Positions 13,062 through 24,271 of a stretch of DNA of 64,000 nucleotides are shown piece after piece. The notes below the pieces were generated by a model. It saw only the letters and a program-made list of their open reading frames with translations. It searched no databases and was not told the DNA's origin. The position numbers and the translations under genes are program-made. Within the stretch, counting starts at the first letter, position 1. Each line of letters opens with the position of its first letter. The stretch comes from Ulva prolifera. Its lineage: Eukaryota; Chlorophyta; Ulvophyceae; Ulvales; Ulvaceae. The stretch is from the NCBI GenBank assembly GCA_023078555.1, contig CM041200.1, forward strand, positions 6,859,361 to 6,923,360, written 5' to 3'.

Positions 13062-13685
13062 GTAGGGTTTGTCTTTCTTACGACGCCCGCTCCGCAGCGG
13101 GGGTACATATACGACAATGCGCGGGTGTTTGAATGTGATGGACATGTCGACTGCAGATATGACATCCAAAGCGAACAGGGCCTCGTTCGGCTGATTTGAT
13201 CCGGTGGCCGCGGGTAGCGAGTCCACCACAGTAAATTTCACACTAATAACACGGCGCCAAAATCGCGTATTCAGAACAACCTTGCCCAAGCATGATGCCT
13301 CAGATCCGGAGATACTGACCGTGACACTCTGCGAAGCAGTTTATGCAATGCTATGACGATCCAAGAATCCGCGCGTTACCATGCTATGATTTGCTGCCGT
13401 GTCGACCAGTGCTTGGGCAAAGTGGCCGTGAATGCGAGTCGGCATTGTGCACACCAAATCAACAAAGGATGCTGGTTGTACAGACTCCGCCGCCTTCTTC
13501 GATGGTAATATTGATAATCGCTGGTTGCTCACCATTGTGCACACATGGTATTTCTGGTGCCCGGGGACGGGGGCGCCGGAAGTGAATTGCAATAAGTTGC
13601 GTGCCTCATCCACTCGTGTCTGCGTGTGTTGTCTTAGGAACGGAATAAAGGTGGAAGACTCAAAGATACGAGGTGGCACTACCAC
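13062..13685 (-). pseudogene. Gypsy aspartic protease region
   Basis: The translation of 13341-13685 ends with HFAQALVDTAANHSMVT, the retropepsin active-site region with DTAA in place of the common DSGA/DTGA. The same domain appears to continue in a different frame at 13062-13289 (VISVKFTVVDSLP...ALFALDVISAVDM) up to the solo LTR. A frameshift or stop separates the halves. It lies between the gag-like region and the RT, as expected for gypsy. Confidence 0.65.
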
Positions 13686-13689
13686 CGTA

Positions 13690-14502
13690 ATTTTGTGCTG
13701 ATGGTATCAATGGTGTGTATGTGCCGAATGGCAACTTGCGCTTCGGCAGTGCAAGGCAGTGTAACCACAATGTTCTCATTGAGTTTGTGTAGGTCAAATA
13801 ACGATGCCGAGTCTGACATGAAGGACGTATCAAAACAAGTTGCACGTGGTGGAGATAAATAAGGTGCCAGTACATGTGGCGTTGCCGCCCATTGTGGGCA
13901 CGCAATGGGAGGCTTGCCTTCGTCTCAGCGGACATGTTGCTGTGGCTGATCATTGCGTGTCCGCTTGGGGTGATTGCCAGTCCCTTTGCGGATATCCGCA
14001 AACCCCATATGGGGTCATACCGGTCCCTCTTGCCATCTCGACGCCGGGCTGGGGGGCTGGTGTACTGTGGGGGCATCGGAGCCCGCTGCTTGATGAATTC
14101 ATCCACGAAGAATGCCTCGCGGGCATCCAGTGGCACAGCTGATAAGGCGGCGCAATGGCTGAGCTGGTGTAATCCCGCCTGCGCGTTCTGCCGCGCAGAT
14201 GGGCAGAGGTAGCATTGCTTAAAGGGGCACAGGTAGTACATGCGCAACATCATGGTGGCACAATAAACAAATGTGGCTTGCACGCCCGGCGGTAAGGGGG
14301 TGGTCGCCCTCGCCAAGGCAACATGAACAGAAGTGGGGCCACCCTGTAATTCTAGTTGAAGTGCCTTTCGCAAATCCTGTGGTGCCGCCGCATTTCTGCA
14401 GAAGTCCTCGACCCATGGCCTAACGACCGCCTCTTCTGTGGAGTTGGCCACCTCCTTAAGCCCCGGGAAGTGTGCCGCTCTAGCCGCCTTTGGCTGGCCC
14501 CC
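13690..14502 (-). pseudogene. Gag-like region of the gypsy element
   Basis: A long minus-strand ORF (in the track of 13660-14595, of which only the part below 14503 belongs to this element) encodes a protein with no motif I can name. A cysteine pair at CPFKQCYLCPSA and HQLSHC suggests a zinc-binding segment. Its position upstream of the protease makes gag the likely identity. The N-terminus is missing at the junction with the Copia A LTR. Confidence 0.5.
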
Positions 14503-14847
14503 TGTCACAATGCATGAGCCTCCGGGCAGCAGTGTGGTGACAGGTGCACCCATGCACGGACGATCCGCGGATCCAGTGCAGGGGTAAGCCGCCAACCGGG
14601 ATTGTCTCGATGTAGTGAGGGAGATCCTGCGAGGGTTTCCCGCCGTAACCTTGAGTGTTCAGTGTGCATATAAGGATGTGCACGCTATGATCTGAAACCA
14701 TTCTTCTTACTGTTTCACGGTATTAGCATCTCCCCGTTTAAGTGTTCCTCGGTTCTACCTCTGTGCGCAGAAGGTATGTAACACTGGCTGACCTGACCTG
14801 TACTAAGACTGCGCGTCTGACCTGATTCACTGTAGCGTTTTCTGACA
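14503..14847 (+). repeat. 5' LTR of Copia A
   Basis: 345 bp, TGTCACAATG...TTTCTGACA. It holds a TATA-like element GCATATAAGG at 14667-14676, the probable start of the retroelement transcript. The CTGTAACC block found in other copies reads CTGAAACC here, so the possible TGTAA poly(A) signal is lost in this LTR. Confidence 0.92.
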
Positions 14848-14860
14848 TGGTATCGATGAA
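14848..14860 (+). promoter_or_regulatory. Primer-binding site of Copia A
   Basis: TGGTATCGATGAA follows the LTR directly. It resembles the plant LTR-element primer site that starts TGGTATC and pairs with the 3' end of a methionine tRNA. The same core follows the LTRs of Copia B and two TRIM families in this window. Confidence 0.75.
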
Positions 14861-15156
14861 TGTTAACGTTATGTCTGTTTTATGGTCGTGTTCAGGACGC
14901 CGCCGGCCAAAGTATGTGCGCAGACACGGCAGGCATTCCACTTATCTGCCGGCGCTCAGACCGCGGTCATAAGCGCAGGCATCATTTAGCTTTCTCGTAG
15001 CATATTGTTGTTAGACACAATTCGAGAAGCTTGCTTTAATGATCAGCGCTGAGAAAAGCGAACACGTTCGCTTATTTTTCTCAACCTGTAGGCTTGCGAG
15101 CCATCCCATCGGTTAGTTGCCGCGTGCGACAAACAACCGTCTGTCCTACTGCAGGA

Positions 15157-18100
15157 TGTCTGACCTCAATCTCTCTAACGCCAACTCTCCTCGCGAGGAG
15201 AGGCAGGACGAGGCTGATCAGCAGCCACTAGTCGATAGGGACGCTGACCAGCAGCTCCCTGACGAGGAACAGCCCGACGGCATGTTACTTCGTGGCGGAC
15301 GAGTTGTCCGACCACGCCCCTCTTCCCACACTGGGCAGAGCAGCCAGCAGGTGCCTTTTTCCTCTCATGTTGTGAACGATCACGGTCACACTGAGTCTTT
15401 CGTCACGCTCGAGACGTTGACCGAAGCGCTGCATGCATCTCGGGGACGTAACGAGCCTGATCTGACAAAAGGAAAACTGCCTAAATGGAATTTTAAGACC
15501 GAAAGCTTCGTTGCGTACGAGCAGAAAGTCTTTATGTGGTTCGGTCAATTCAAGTTAGATCATTTGTTGCAGCACGCACCGTCTGCGGACGAACAGCGTG
15601 TTCATGCTAGGGCGAGGACACAGGTCCTGATGTCTTTGCCTGACGCGGATAGGACGACTGTCTATCGCATGTCACACCTGTGTGAAGCATAGGCCTATTT
15701 GACTGCAAAGTATAGGCCTACCACTGAAGCCGAAATCCACAGACTGTGGAGTCGGTTTAATTATTTATCACAAAACAATAGAGATGTTGCGACATACTGT
15801 GGTGATGTGATGAGTGTTTACACTCAACTGGAGGCACTAGGTGCTGATGTGGGCCAGCGATGGCTTCGTTTGAAACTTTTAGAAGTGGGGGAGGAGTTCA
15901 ACGCTGTGCGCGGCGCAGTCCAACACTCCTCCCCTCATGTAATCATATCACGTTTGACTGAGCACACCGACTTGCTCAAACAACAACGACAGCTGCAGGC
16001 TAGGTCTGGGGCGCCTGCGGGCAAACCAGGCCATGGCTGGCGCAAGCAGCCCCGTGGTGATGGTCCTGTGGTCGCTGCTCTCGCGGCTGGCCAGGCTCCT
16101 CGCGAGGAGACCAGGACCTGTTTCTTCTGCAAGAAGAAAGGACATTTGCGTGCGAACTGCCCCCAACGCAAACAGGCCGCGGCCAAAGATGTTTGTGCCG
16201 TAGAAATGCCTGAGAAGTATCCAAATCCAGACGCGTCTTTGCCTTGGAACATAATTGTTGATAGTGGTTCGGACATTCATATTGTAGGCAATCGTCAAAT
16301 GTTCACTGAGTATGGTCCGTGTCAGAGGACTGCCAAACCCCCGGGACCGGGGCAGCTCCCTATCATGGGCAGGGGAACCATTCCGGTGAACGTGGGCACG
16401 TATGTTGATAAGCATGGGGCCAAGCATCCTCTAGATGTGGAAATCCCTGGTCTCTATTATGCCCCTGAATGTCCGTACAACCTTCTTAGCACAATAGGTC
16501 TTAGGCATGAGCAAATATTTTTGGATATGCGTAGGAATGTATTGGATGTCCCTGGTCTGGGCGACATGACTACTGGTATTGAGGACAATGTCAAATACCA
16601 GGAGCTCGATGAGGACGGTCATCCTGTTTTTGCGTTCAAAATGAGTGTGGATACCAAACCTGTCCTTGTCGGTGCACCTGTCAATAGGGGGGTAGTCTGG
16701 TCTAACCAGAGCAGTCGGACCTCAGTAATTGAGGATTAGCAGCAGTGGCATCATGTGGCAGCTGCGGCTATTGACCTACAGCGACCCAATGCTGGGGGAG
16801 CTGAGGTCCCACATGATGCATACTTGCAGGAACCTGCTTTTCTCGCACACTTGTCTTTTCATCACTCCACGTGGGTCCTAAAGCTTATGCAAGCCAACGC
16901 TGATTTTTATGGTGACTTGCGTCTAAAAGTTGATTCCGAGCCAATGGGGAATCGTTGTCATGGCTGCAGAATTGGCAAGGTGCCTGCGAGCAATTTCTCT
17001 GCCAATGATCGTGAGCTCATGGGCCAGGCCAAGTATCCTGGCGAGCAACTGCATGCCGACCTAGCTGGTCCTGTCTCTCCAGTAGGAATTGGTGGTGTGA
17101 AATATGTTTTGTTTGTGATGTGTGACTTTACCCGCTATACTTTCGTGGTTGGTCTGCGCAAAAAGAGTGAGGCTGCGGCCATGATCTCTTATATTATTGA
17201 GCGCATTCGGGTGAATGTGGTGAAGCCAGGTGAACCGGGTGTGCGTATCCTACACACCGACAACGGGGGAGAGTTCATGGTTGAGGCCTTAAAACTCTAC
17301 CTCCAGCGTCGTGGCATCACTCACCGCTTAACCCCCACAGCTGATCATCGCTGTAATGGCATGATCGAGCGGAGGATCGGAATTGCCTTCGAGGCACTCC
17401 GTGCTGTGCTGCTTGCGAGCGGCCTGCCTCTGTTCCTGTGGATCGAATGCCTTGCCTGTGTTGTCCATGGTCACAATCTCACGCCGTGCTCGGCGTTGTA
17501 CCATGACAAACTGGCGAGCATTCTCAAGTCCCAGAAAGCTCAGCATGCTGTCAACGCATCTGCGGATGTAGAGCAAGCCGAGAAGGGCAAAAAGCATGAA
17601 AAAGGCCGAGCGCGATCAGTTGAGGGACGAGGAAAAACGCAAGTATCAGTTGCTTGCGTCGACAGAGTTGGACGAGTTTTTGTTGCGGTCTTGTGACAGG
17701 GATATCATTCCCTATATGTCTTTTTTCCGAGACACCTCCGTTGAGGTGTTCCAAGATCTGCTGCGGCAGCAGCGTCCGTGGGGGGTTGAGGTGTATGCAT
17801 ACCCTAGGGATGACAAGCTGCGGAAGTTGTCCCAAAGGGGTGTCCTTGCATACTAGGTCGGGGCTGGGCTGGGCCCCAGCATGCATCGTGTGTGCTCCCA
17901 GGACGTCCCTGGGGGTAGAGTTTTCGTTGTGCGCCAGGTCGTGTGCACTGCGGATCAGATGGTCCGCCACGTACGCAAGTACGATGCGTCCGCTGTTGTG
18001 GACAAGAGAGAGCCTGCGGAGTTTGCGAATTCCTACACGGTTGTCTTTGAGGGGGTCAATGATGGTGAACGCGTGACTGATAGTGATGTCCCTCCCTGCC

Positions 18101-20703
18101 TGAGTGAACACACGTATGACGGGGGAGTGTTGCGCCGTCTGCGTGACCAGCTTCACACCCCCCCTGGTCATGGTAGGGTTCCTGTCATGGACATGACGTT
18201 CCGGCAGGACGACCCTGCACCCAAACCTGACGTGTATTCTCCTCGGTTTGGAGCTGGCTCCTCTGCGGAGATAATTCGGCGTGACCCCTCCCGGGCCACA
18301 CCGGAAATGGCCAGAGTAGCTCTGCATCGCACGCGTGCGACCTCCAGAGCTGCTGCCCATCCCGATGTCCCTGTCCCCCCTCGTGAGCGTGGTGAAGTGC
18401 ATCACCCTGTGGCTGTGCCCTCTCGCACTGCGCAGTACGTTGTCACGCGCAATGTTGTATTGCACGACCCTGGTGTAGAAGCTGCGTTCCCTGTTTGAGT
18501 GTCAGTTAGCTCTTCCGGGTCCGGCATGGATGATGATGATGCTGGTAGTCCCGGCATCTACGACGATGATGACGAAGAGCGCATGGACTACACCATGACA
18601 GATGATGAAGAGGCTGCGGCCCATCAGAATCTGGAGGCTCAGCGGGTCCGTTCCGGAAGTAATTCGGCTGCGGCCTCAGCATCTGGCGCGGGGGCAGTTG
18701 CTCCGCCCCTGCGAGGAGCCGAGGCGCCGAGGCCCTTCTGGGAGGATGAGCCAGATGAGGTGGATACCGGGTCCAAATTAGGGGGAGAGGATCCGGACCC
18801 CTCAGCCGCTGTCGGGGTTGATTTGCCTGACGAGGTGAGGGCCATTCCAGCTGCCTTGCCTCGAATTAAAATTAATCCTCTTATACGCAGACGCCTTGTT
18901 CCGTTGGCTGCGGATGTAGCAGCTGTACACATGTATGAGCGTGCGGGCTCTGACATTGCTAGTAGTGAGTGTAGTGAAACAGTAGCTGCTGTTGAAGCTC
19001 CGGGCTGCAGCCAGGACACATCAGCCGCGGCTGACTGTGGAGTGTCCTGTGCAGGCCTGAAGCATCAACATGTGGAGTCTGGCGAGCAGCAGAATGCTCA
19101 GCGTCGTGGGTCGCGCAGAGCAGCTGCCGCCAGGAAGCAGAAGGCCTCCGACCCTGATATGCCTTCTTTCAAGGAAGCACTCGCGGGTGCTGACAGGGAT
19201 GCATGGCTGCGTGCCATGCAGGAGGAAGTAGATGCACTGGGCGAGCACGGAGCCTTCGGGTTGTGCTATCTGCCTGCGGGCAAACGGGCTATCTCGGGCA
19301 AATGGGTGCTCAAGATCAAGCGTGGGCCTGCGGGCGAGATTCAGCGGTATAAGGCACGATATGTTGCTCGGGGTTTTTCTCAGGTAGAAGGGATAGACTT
19401 CTTTGAGACCTGGTACCCTGTCGGAAGTTATGCGACACTTCATGTGTTGCTGTCAGTTGCTGCTCAGGAAGATTTAGAGATTAGGCACACAGACATTCAG
19501 TGCGCTTTTCTGAATGGTGAGCTAGAGGAAGAAGTGTTCGTTGAATAGCCCCCGTTCTTCACTGACGGGACAACACATGTATGGAGATTGCACAAAACCT
19601 TGTATAGCCTGAAGCAAGCTGCTCGCGAGTGGCATAAAGCTTTAATAAAGGTCTTAGCTGAGATAGGATTTTTGTGCGCACAAAGTGATCCCGGAGTGTA
19701 TGTTAGAACATCTGGTCGCTGTTTTATTTTCTTATGGGTCGATGACTTGTTCATTTTCAGCAGCTCTGCGGGGCTGCAGGAACTTGTTGATATCATCCTC
19801 ACGAAATTGGAAGGCAGAGACCTAGGTGAACTTGCATGGGCACTCGGCACAGAGATCATGCGTGATCGCAAGGCCAAAACAATCATCATGACACAACGAA
19901 ACAAGATTCAGAACCTGCTTGAAAAGTACAGTATGGCTGACTGTCGCAAGTCTGCCACTCCCTTAGTGCCGCGGCAACAACTAAGGAGTGCGAAAGAGCA
20001 TCCTGACCCGGAGAAAGCCAGTGCTGCTGAGCATTCCAGGTTCATGAGTGCTGTAGGAAGCATCCAATATATTGCAGGAGTGACACGACCTGACCTGAGC
20101 TATGTGGCACATGCCCTGGCCCGGCACATGTCTAGTAGTCTGAAGGAACATTGGCCTGCCGTGAAACATGTTCAGAGATACCTGCAGTCCACAATGAACT
20201 TAGGAATAAAATTTATAGGCTCTGTGGGACATGGGTGCTTGCTAGAAGCTTTTTCGGATGCAGACTTTGCGAATTCTGCTGATATGAAAAGTGTATCTGG
20301 TATGGTAGTTCGAGTGTATGGGAACTGTGTTCTCTGGCGCTCGAAGCAGCAGAGTATAGTGGCTGGGGATACAACAGAGGCTGAGCCCATTGCGATGAGT
20401 GCAACAGCCAACGAGTTGATGTGGATGAAGCAGTTGCTTCTCGATTTGAAACTCGTCCCACATAAGCCAAATCTGTGGGGTGACAATAGAAGCGCCAATA
20501 TTTTGGCTGTGAATGCTGTTTCCACTGACAGGTCCAAGCACATTCGTGTGCGGCACTTGCGAGTGCGGGAATATGTCCAGATGGACGAACTTAAGGTAGC
20601 ATGGGTAGGCACTGTCGATCAGTTAGCGGATGTGTTTACTAAAGTGCTGCCCGGACCTGCTTTGCAAGAAGTTCGTAATAAACTCCAGCTAGTGGAGACC
20701 TAG
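15157..20703 (+). pseudogene. Copia A gag-pol polyprotein, interrupted
   Basis: Order as in Ty1/copia: gag; CCHC knuckle CFFCKKKGHLRANC; protease IIVDSGSDIHIVG; integrase (LHADLAGP, HTDNGGEF, ERRIGIAFE); reverse transcriptase (FLWVDDLFIF); RNase H (SDADFANS). Stops relative to copy B: TAG at 15690 (Trp in B), TAG at 16737 (Gln), TAG at 17854 (Trp), TGA at 18496 (Gln), TAG at 19546 (Gln). A small deletion near 17585 shifts the frame. The natural end is TAG at 20701-20703. An acidic Asp/Glu-rich spacer lies between integrase and RT (about 18520-18620). The start is the ATG at 15157, matching that of copy B. Confidence 0.93.
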
Positions 20704-20720
20704 CAGTGTTTATGGGGGAG

Positions 20721-21417
20721 TGTCACAATGCATGCGCCTGCGGGCAGCAATGTGTTGACAGGTGCACCCATGCACGAACGGTCCGCGGATCCAGTGCACG
20801 GGTAAGCCGCCAGCTGGATTGTCCCGCAGTGGTGAGGGAGATCCTGCGAGGATGTTAAAAATGCAACATCTTGTCAGGTCAGACGCGCAGTCTCAGTTCA
20901 GGTCAGGTCAGGAGGCCAGTGTTCCATACCTGTTGCGCACAGAGGTAGAACCGAGGAACACTGAAAGAGGAAGACGCTAGTACCGTGAAACAGTAAAGAG
21001 AATGGTTACAGATCTCAGTGCGCACATCCTTATATGCACACTGAACACTCAAGGTTACGGCGGGAAACCCTCGCAGGATCTCCCTCACTACATCGAGACA
21101 ATCCCGGCTGGCGGCTTACCCCTGCACTGGATCCGTGGATCGTCCAAGCATGGGTGCACCTGTCACCACACTACTGCCCGCAGGCTCATGCATTGTGACA
21201 GAGGATCTCCCGCCGTAACCTTGAGTGTTCAGTGTGCATATACGGATGTGCACACTGTGATCTGTAACCTTTTGTCTCTACTGTTTCATGGTACTAGCGT
21301 CTCCCTCTAAGTATTCCTCGGTTCTACCTGTGTGCGCAGTAGGTACGGAATGCTGGTGTCCTGTCTTGACCTATACAAAGACTGCGCGTCTGACCTGAAT
21401 AGATAACACTTCTGACA
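20721..21417 (+). repeat. 3' LTR of Copia A with a nested insertion
   Basis: The LTR begins TGTCACAATGCATG at 20721, is broken at 20852, resumes at 21206 and ends CTTCTGACA at 21417. The purine-rich tract TATGGGGGAG precedes it (20711-20720). Without the insertion it would be about 345 bp. Confidence 0.9.
20853..21200 (-). mobile_element. Solo LTR (inverted) nested in the Copia A 3' LTR
   Basis: 348 bp, a complete LTR of the same family in reverse orientation (ends with the complement of TGTCACAATGCATGAG at 21200). It is flanked by the 5-bp duplication GAGGA (20848-20852 and 21201-21205). This is a later insertion by a related element. Confidence 0.93.
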
Positions 21418-21760
21418 GCTCTGTCCAAAATGCAACAGTGGATGCTCTTGCACCGCATCTGTTTTGCTCTGTGCTGCTCTGTTGCCCTGTACAGAATTCA
21501 ACAGTTGATGCTGTTGTACTGGATGTGTGCTGCTCTGTTGTTCTGTACAGAATGTAACAGTTGATGCTGTTGCACTGGACGTGTGCTGCTCTGTTGCCCT
21601 GTCCAGAATGCAAGAGTTGATGCTGATGCACTGGACGTGTGCTGCTCTGTGCTGCTCGGTTGCCCTGTACAGAATGCAACAGTAAATGCTGTTGCACTGG
21701 ATGTGTGCTGCTCTGTTCTGTACAGAATGCAACAGTTGATGCTGCTCCACAGAATGAACA
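21418..21760. repeat. Tandem repeat of about 60-bp units
   Basis: About five imperfect units built on GTACAGAATGCAACAGTTGA and GTGTGCTGCTCTGTTG with variable spacing. It starts directly at the right end of Copia A. Translations in the ORF frames are repetitive and not informative. Confidence 0.8.
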
Positions 21761-21854
21761 GTCCCAGTTATTCATGTTGGGTGCACTGCATGCCGTCGTG
21801 CGCGCGCCTTTCGGGAAAGCGCAGTTAAAGAATGCAAAGATGGCAACAGTGTGT

Positions 21855-22421
21855 GTTACAAGGACAAAGGCAGCAAGGCGGGCAGCACCGCGAAAGTAGC
21901 AAGCAGACGAAGCAAACACCAAGACACCCACGCACATCTCACCATCACCGGCGCAGCAAGAGACATAGATCCGCAGACCGCCAAGCACACACCCACACAC
22001 CAGCACACACACGCACAGACCCCACGGCCCACACACATCAACACAATCGCCAACACCACAACGCCTGCCGCCGTACGACAGGGCCACGCCCAACACACTG
22101 CTGCCTGAGGCCGCCCATCATGGCCGCCCGATCCCCGGGGGCCGCCCTAGCCCCAAACCCCACCCCCACCCCCCGAGCCACAGCACACCACGCCAGCCCG
22201 GCACACCGCCGCGCAGCCTCGCCGGCCCACGCCGCACCGCACCCAGGACAATGCATCGCCCAAGCCGTAGCCGCAATCCCTGCACATGCCAACGAAGGCA
22301 CCCCGCACGCCCATCGGAACCGGACCAGCTGGAGGCAGAGGCCATCGGTTGGTGGCGTCACGCGGGCGGGGCTCCCGAGGGGCACCCCACCGCTCAGGCC
22401 GGATGACCTGTAAGCGGCGAG
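21855..22421 (-). mobile_element. Retro-inserted fragment of an unknown element, long copy
   Basis: About 567 bp flanked by a 22-bp imperfect duplication (21833-21854 and 22422-22443, one mismatch). Read on the minus strand it ends in TGTAA, like other green-algal retroposons. The part nearest that end (21855-21955) is shared with the insertion at 24851-24955. It is GC-rich with CA/CAC tracts. No domain is recognised, so it may be the 3' end of a LINE or a SINE-like element. Confidence 0.7.
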
Positions 22422-22599
22422 TGCAAAGATGGCAAAAGTGTGTATCCGGAATGGCCCCCTACGCCACGCTCTACTCAGAGTAGAAACCTGTATTAGCGGA
22501 TTTCACTTTGTATCCGCAGGGGTTTCATTGCAAACGATAGCAGCATATCTCAGTGTTTGTGTGCATCTGTCGTATCACCGGCATAGCATATCTCTGTAG

Positions 22600-24270
22600 T
22601 GTTTAAGTAATATAAGATACCAATTGCTGCACTTGTGGTGGACCCACCAAGGCTGTGGACGCTTCAGCGATGTCACTGCGAGCTGCAGTCCTTTTCCCGT
22701 TTGTAGAATGCACCTAATTGTCGCGGAGATTTCGTTGACTTGTTGCAACTGGATTGACTGACATGCATTAGGAAGAACTCTGCAAAATTCACTTGCCCAC
22801 AGCAGCTGACACACATTGCACAAGAACACCTGCCACAGAAACGCAGGAGCACCTTGTTGCGCAGCTCTCCAATAGAATAAGTGGCGAAGCTGCTACCCTA
22901 TCATTTGACCAGTAAGCACTGGTGCCAAGTGCTGCAACCTGAGCGAGCTCAGAATCATGTACCGCCTGTGAAGGTATTCTTGTTTCATGTTTTGAAGCCC
23001 AAGCATGTCTGCATATGACCAGAGTACCGAGTCTCAGCATCAGGTGCTGCATGCTGAGTGCATGATAATAGGCTATGTCTCGCCTGGCGCGCAGAACGGC
23101 ACATCTGCGGCATTCACGCAGCACACCCGAGCTGACCACTCTGGAACTTGAGAACATACAGCTCTGATTGTCAAGGTTGCTGATGCGCATATGACAGGCA
23201 CCACCAGTACCATGTTTCAGCATCAGGTGCTGCATGCTGAGTGCATGACAACAGGCTACATATGTCTCGCCTGGCGCGCAGAACGGCACATCTGCGGCAT
23301 TCACACAGCGCACCCGAGCTGACCACTCTCTGGAACTTGAGGACATACAGCTCTGATTGTCAAGTATGCTGGTGCACATATGATAGGCACCACGAGTACC
23401 ATGTTTCAGCATCAGGTGCTGAACGCTGAGTGCATGATAATATGCTTTGTCTCGGCTGGCACACCGAGTCGCAACTTCGTGGCATTTGCACAGCCACAGA
23501 GCACAGCTCCATGACACTGCTGAGGTGCTTTTCCTGTGCCTTTGCCTATGCAGTAGAATCCTACTCAGACATAACAGGCGCGTCGCACATGCACCTCTGA
23601 TAATTGCAGTCATGTTGCTGATGCATGTTCTCACTCTGCAGTGATGATTTAGCGGTGATCAGATTCCAAATCTTGTTTGGGTGGATACTGTGTGAGCCTT
23701 CGTGTATGTGCAATGAAACGGACAGCTAGCTACTTCAGTAATACCTCTGCGGCCCTTGATGCAGGGCATTTGAAAACGGTGTGTTGTCGTTTTCTTCCTG
23801 TACCAGTGCAATAGTTTCGCATAAAAACGACGATGAAATACACTGCAATAGAAAGTGAAAGCGACTATGCGCGGCGATGCTACTGCAGGAATTGGGCTGC
23901 GAGGCACACATCGCGTGTAAGGCAGCCATGGTAGTGGTAAATTTGGCACCATTGCAACATCACATCACGTTCCCTGATGCACGCCATGACATGTTGCTCT
24001 TGCGTGCTCAGATGTAACGTGGCTGCAGCCTCACGCACGTCCGTGTTGAACGACCCGCTGCGATGGCATCACGCATACGATGCGTGTACAGTGTAAAGCC
24101 TCTGTGCGCAAGCAACGCGAGATGTGGGTGAAGTTCTGTACGAACATGTCGAAAGCTTCAATGCAGCCCGTGATGTGAAGGTACTGTCAACTGCGCTCAC
24201 AGGAAGTCGTACTCCCAAAATACGATTTGTATGCTGTGCACCACACTGATACACAACCTAGCCATTAAAT
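22600..24270. repeat. Unnamed repeat R, copy 1
   Basis: A non-coding stretch that aligns, diverged but collinear, with 29150-31262 in the same orientation. Shared landmarks are GCTGCAGTC, the segment around CAGAATCATGTACCGCC, the internal satellite, GCGGCCCTTGATG and the closing block around the GTGTGCGCAAGCAACG type motif. No ORF with a known domain. Edges are approximate. Confidence 0.65.
22985..23500. repeat. ~186-bp satellite inside repeat R copy 1
   Basis: About three tandem units. The landmark TCTGCGGCATTCAC recurs at 23104 and 23291, and a degenerate version at about 23477, giving a period of 185-187 bp. The units are related to the 183-bp units at 29850-30470. Confidence 0.8.
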
Positions 24271-24271
24271 C

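Larger units (their letters stand above)
10841..14502 (-). mobile_element. Degenerate Ty3/gypsy retrotransposon, truncated at both ends
   Basis: Read on the minus strand from 14502 down, the order is gag-like region, protease, linker, reverse transcriptase and RNase H, which is the gypsy order. No integrase or LTR is visible below 11000, so the 3' part is missing or decayed. The upstream end is cut at 14502, where the 5' LTR of Copia A begins. A solo Copia LTR (12712-13061) splits the element between protease and RT. Several frameshifts and stops mean that it cannot be functional. GC content and codon use are lower than in the host genes to the left. Confidence 0.85.
14503..21417 (+). mobile_element. 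Copia-type LTR retrotransposon, copy A (decayed)
   Basis: A full-length Ty1/copia element: 5' LTR 14503-14847, primer-binding site from 14848, gag-pol 15157-20703, a polypurine tract just before 20721, and a 3' LTR 20721-20852 plus 21206-21417 split by an inverted solo LTR. The flanks do not match (CCCCC on the left, GCTCT on the right), so no TSD is visible. Five in-frame stops and one frameshift make it non-autonomous. It is closely related to copy B at 32819-39389. Confidence 0.95.

Noticed and set aside
15690-19548. TAG as a reassigned sense codon (as in some ulvophyte algae)
   Set aside because: The TAGs replace Trp as well as Gln, both Copia ORFs terminate at TAG, and the two host genes with a clear end use TGA.
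21851-22413. Overlapping ORFs on both strands in the GC-rich fragment
   Set aside because: No motif in any frame; the segment is better explained as a 5'-truncated retro-insertion with a TSD.
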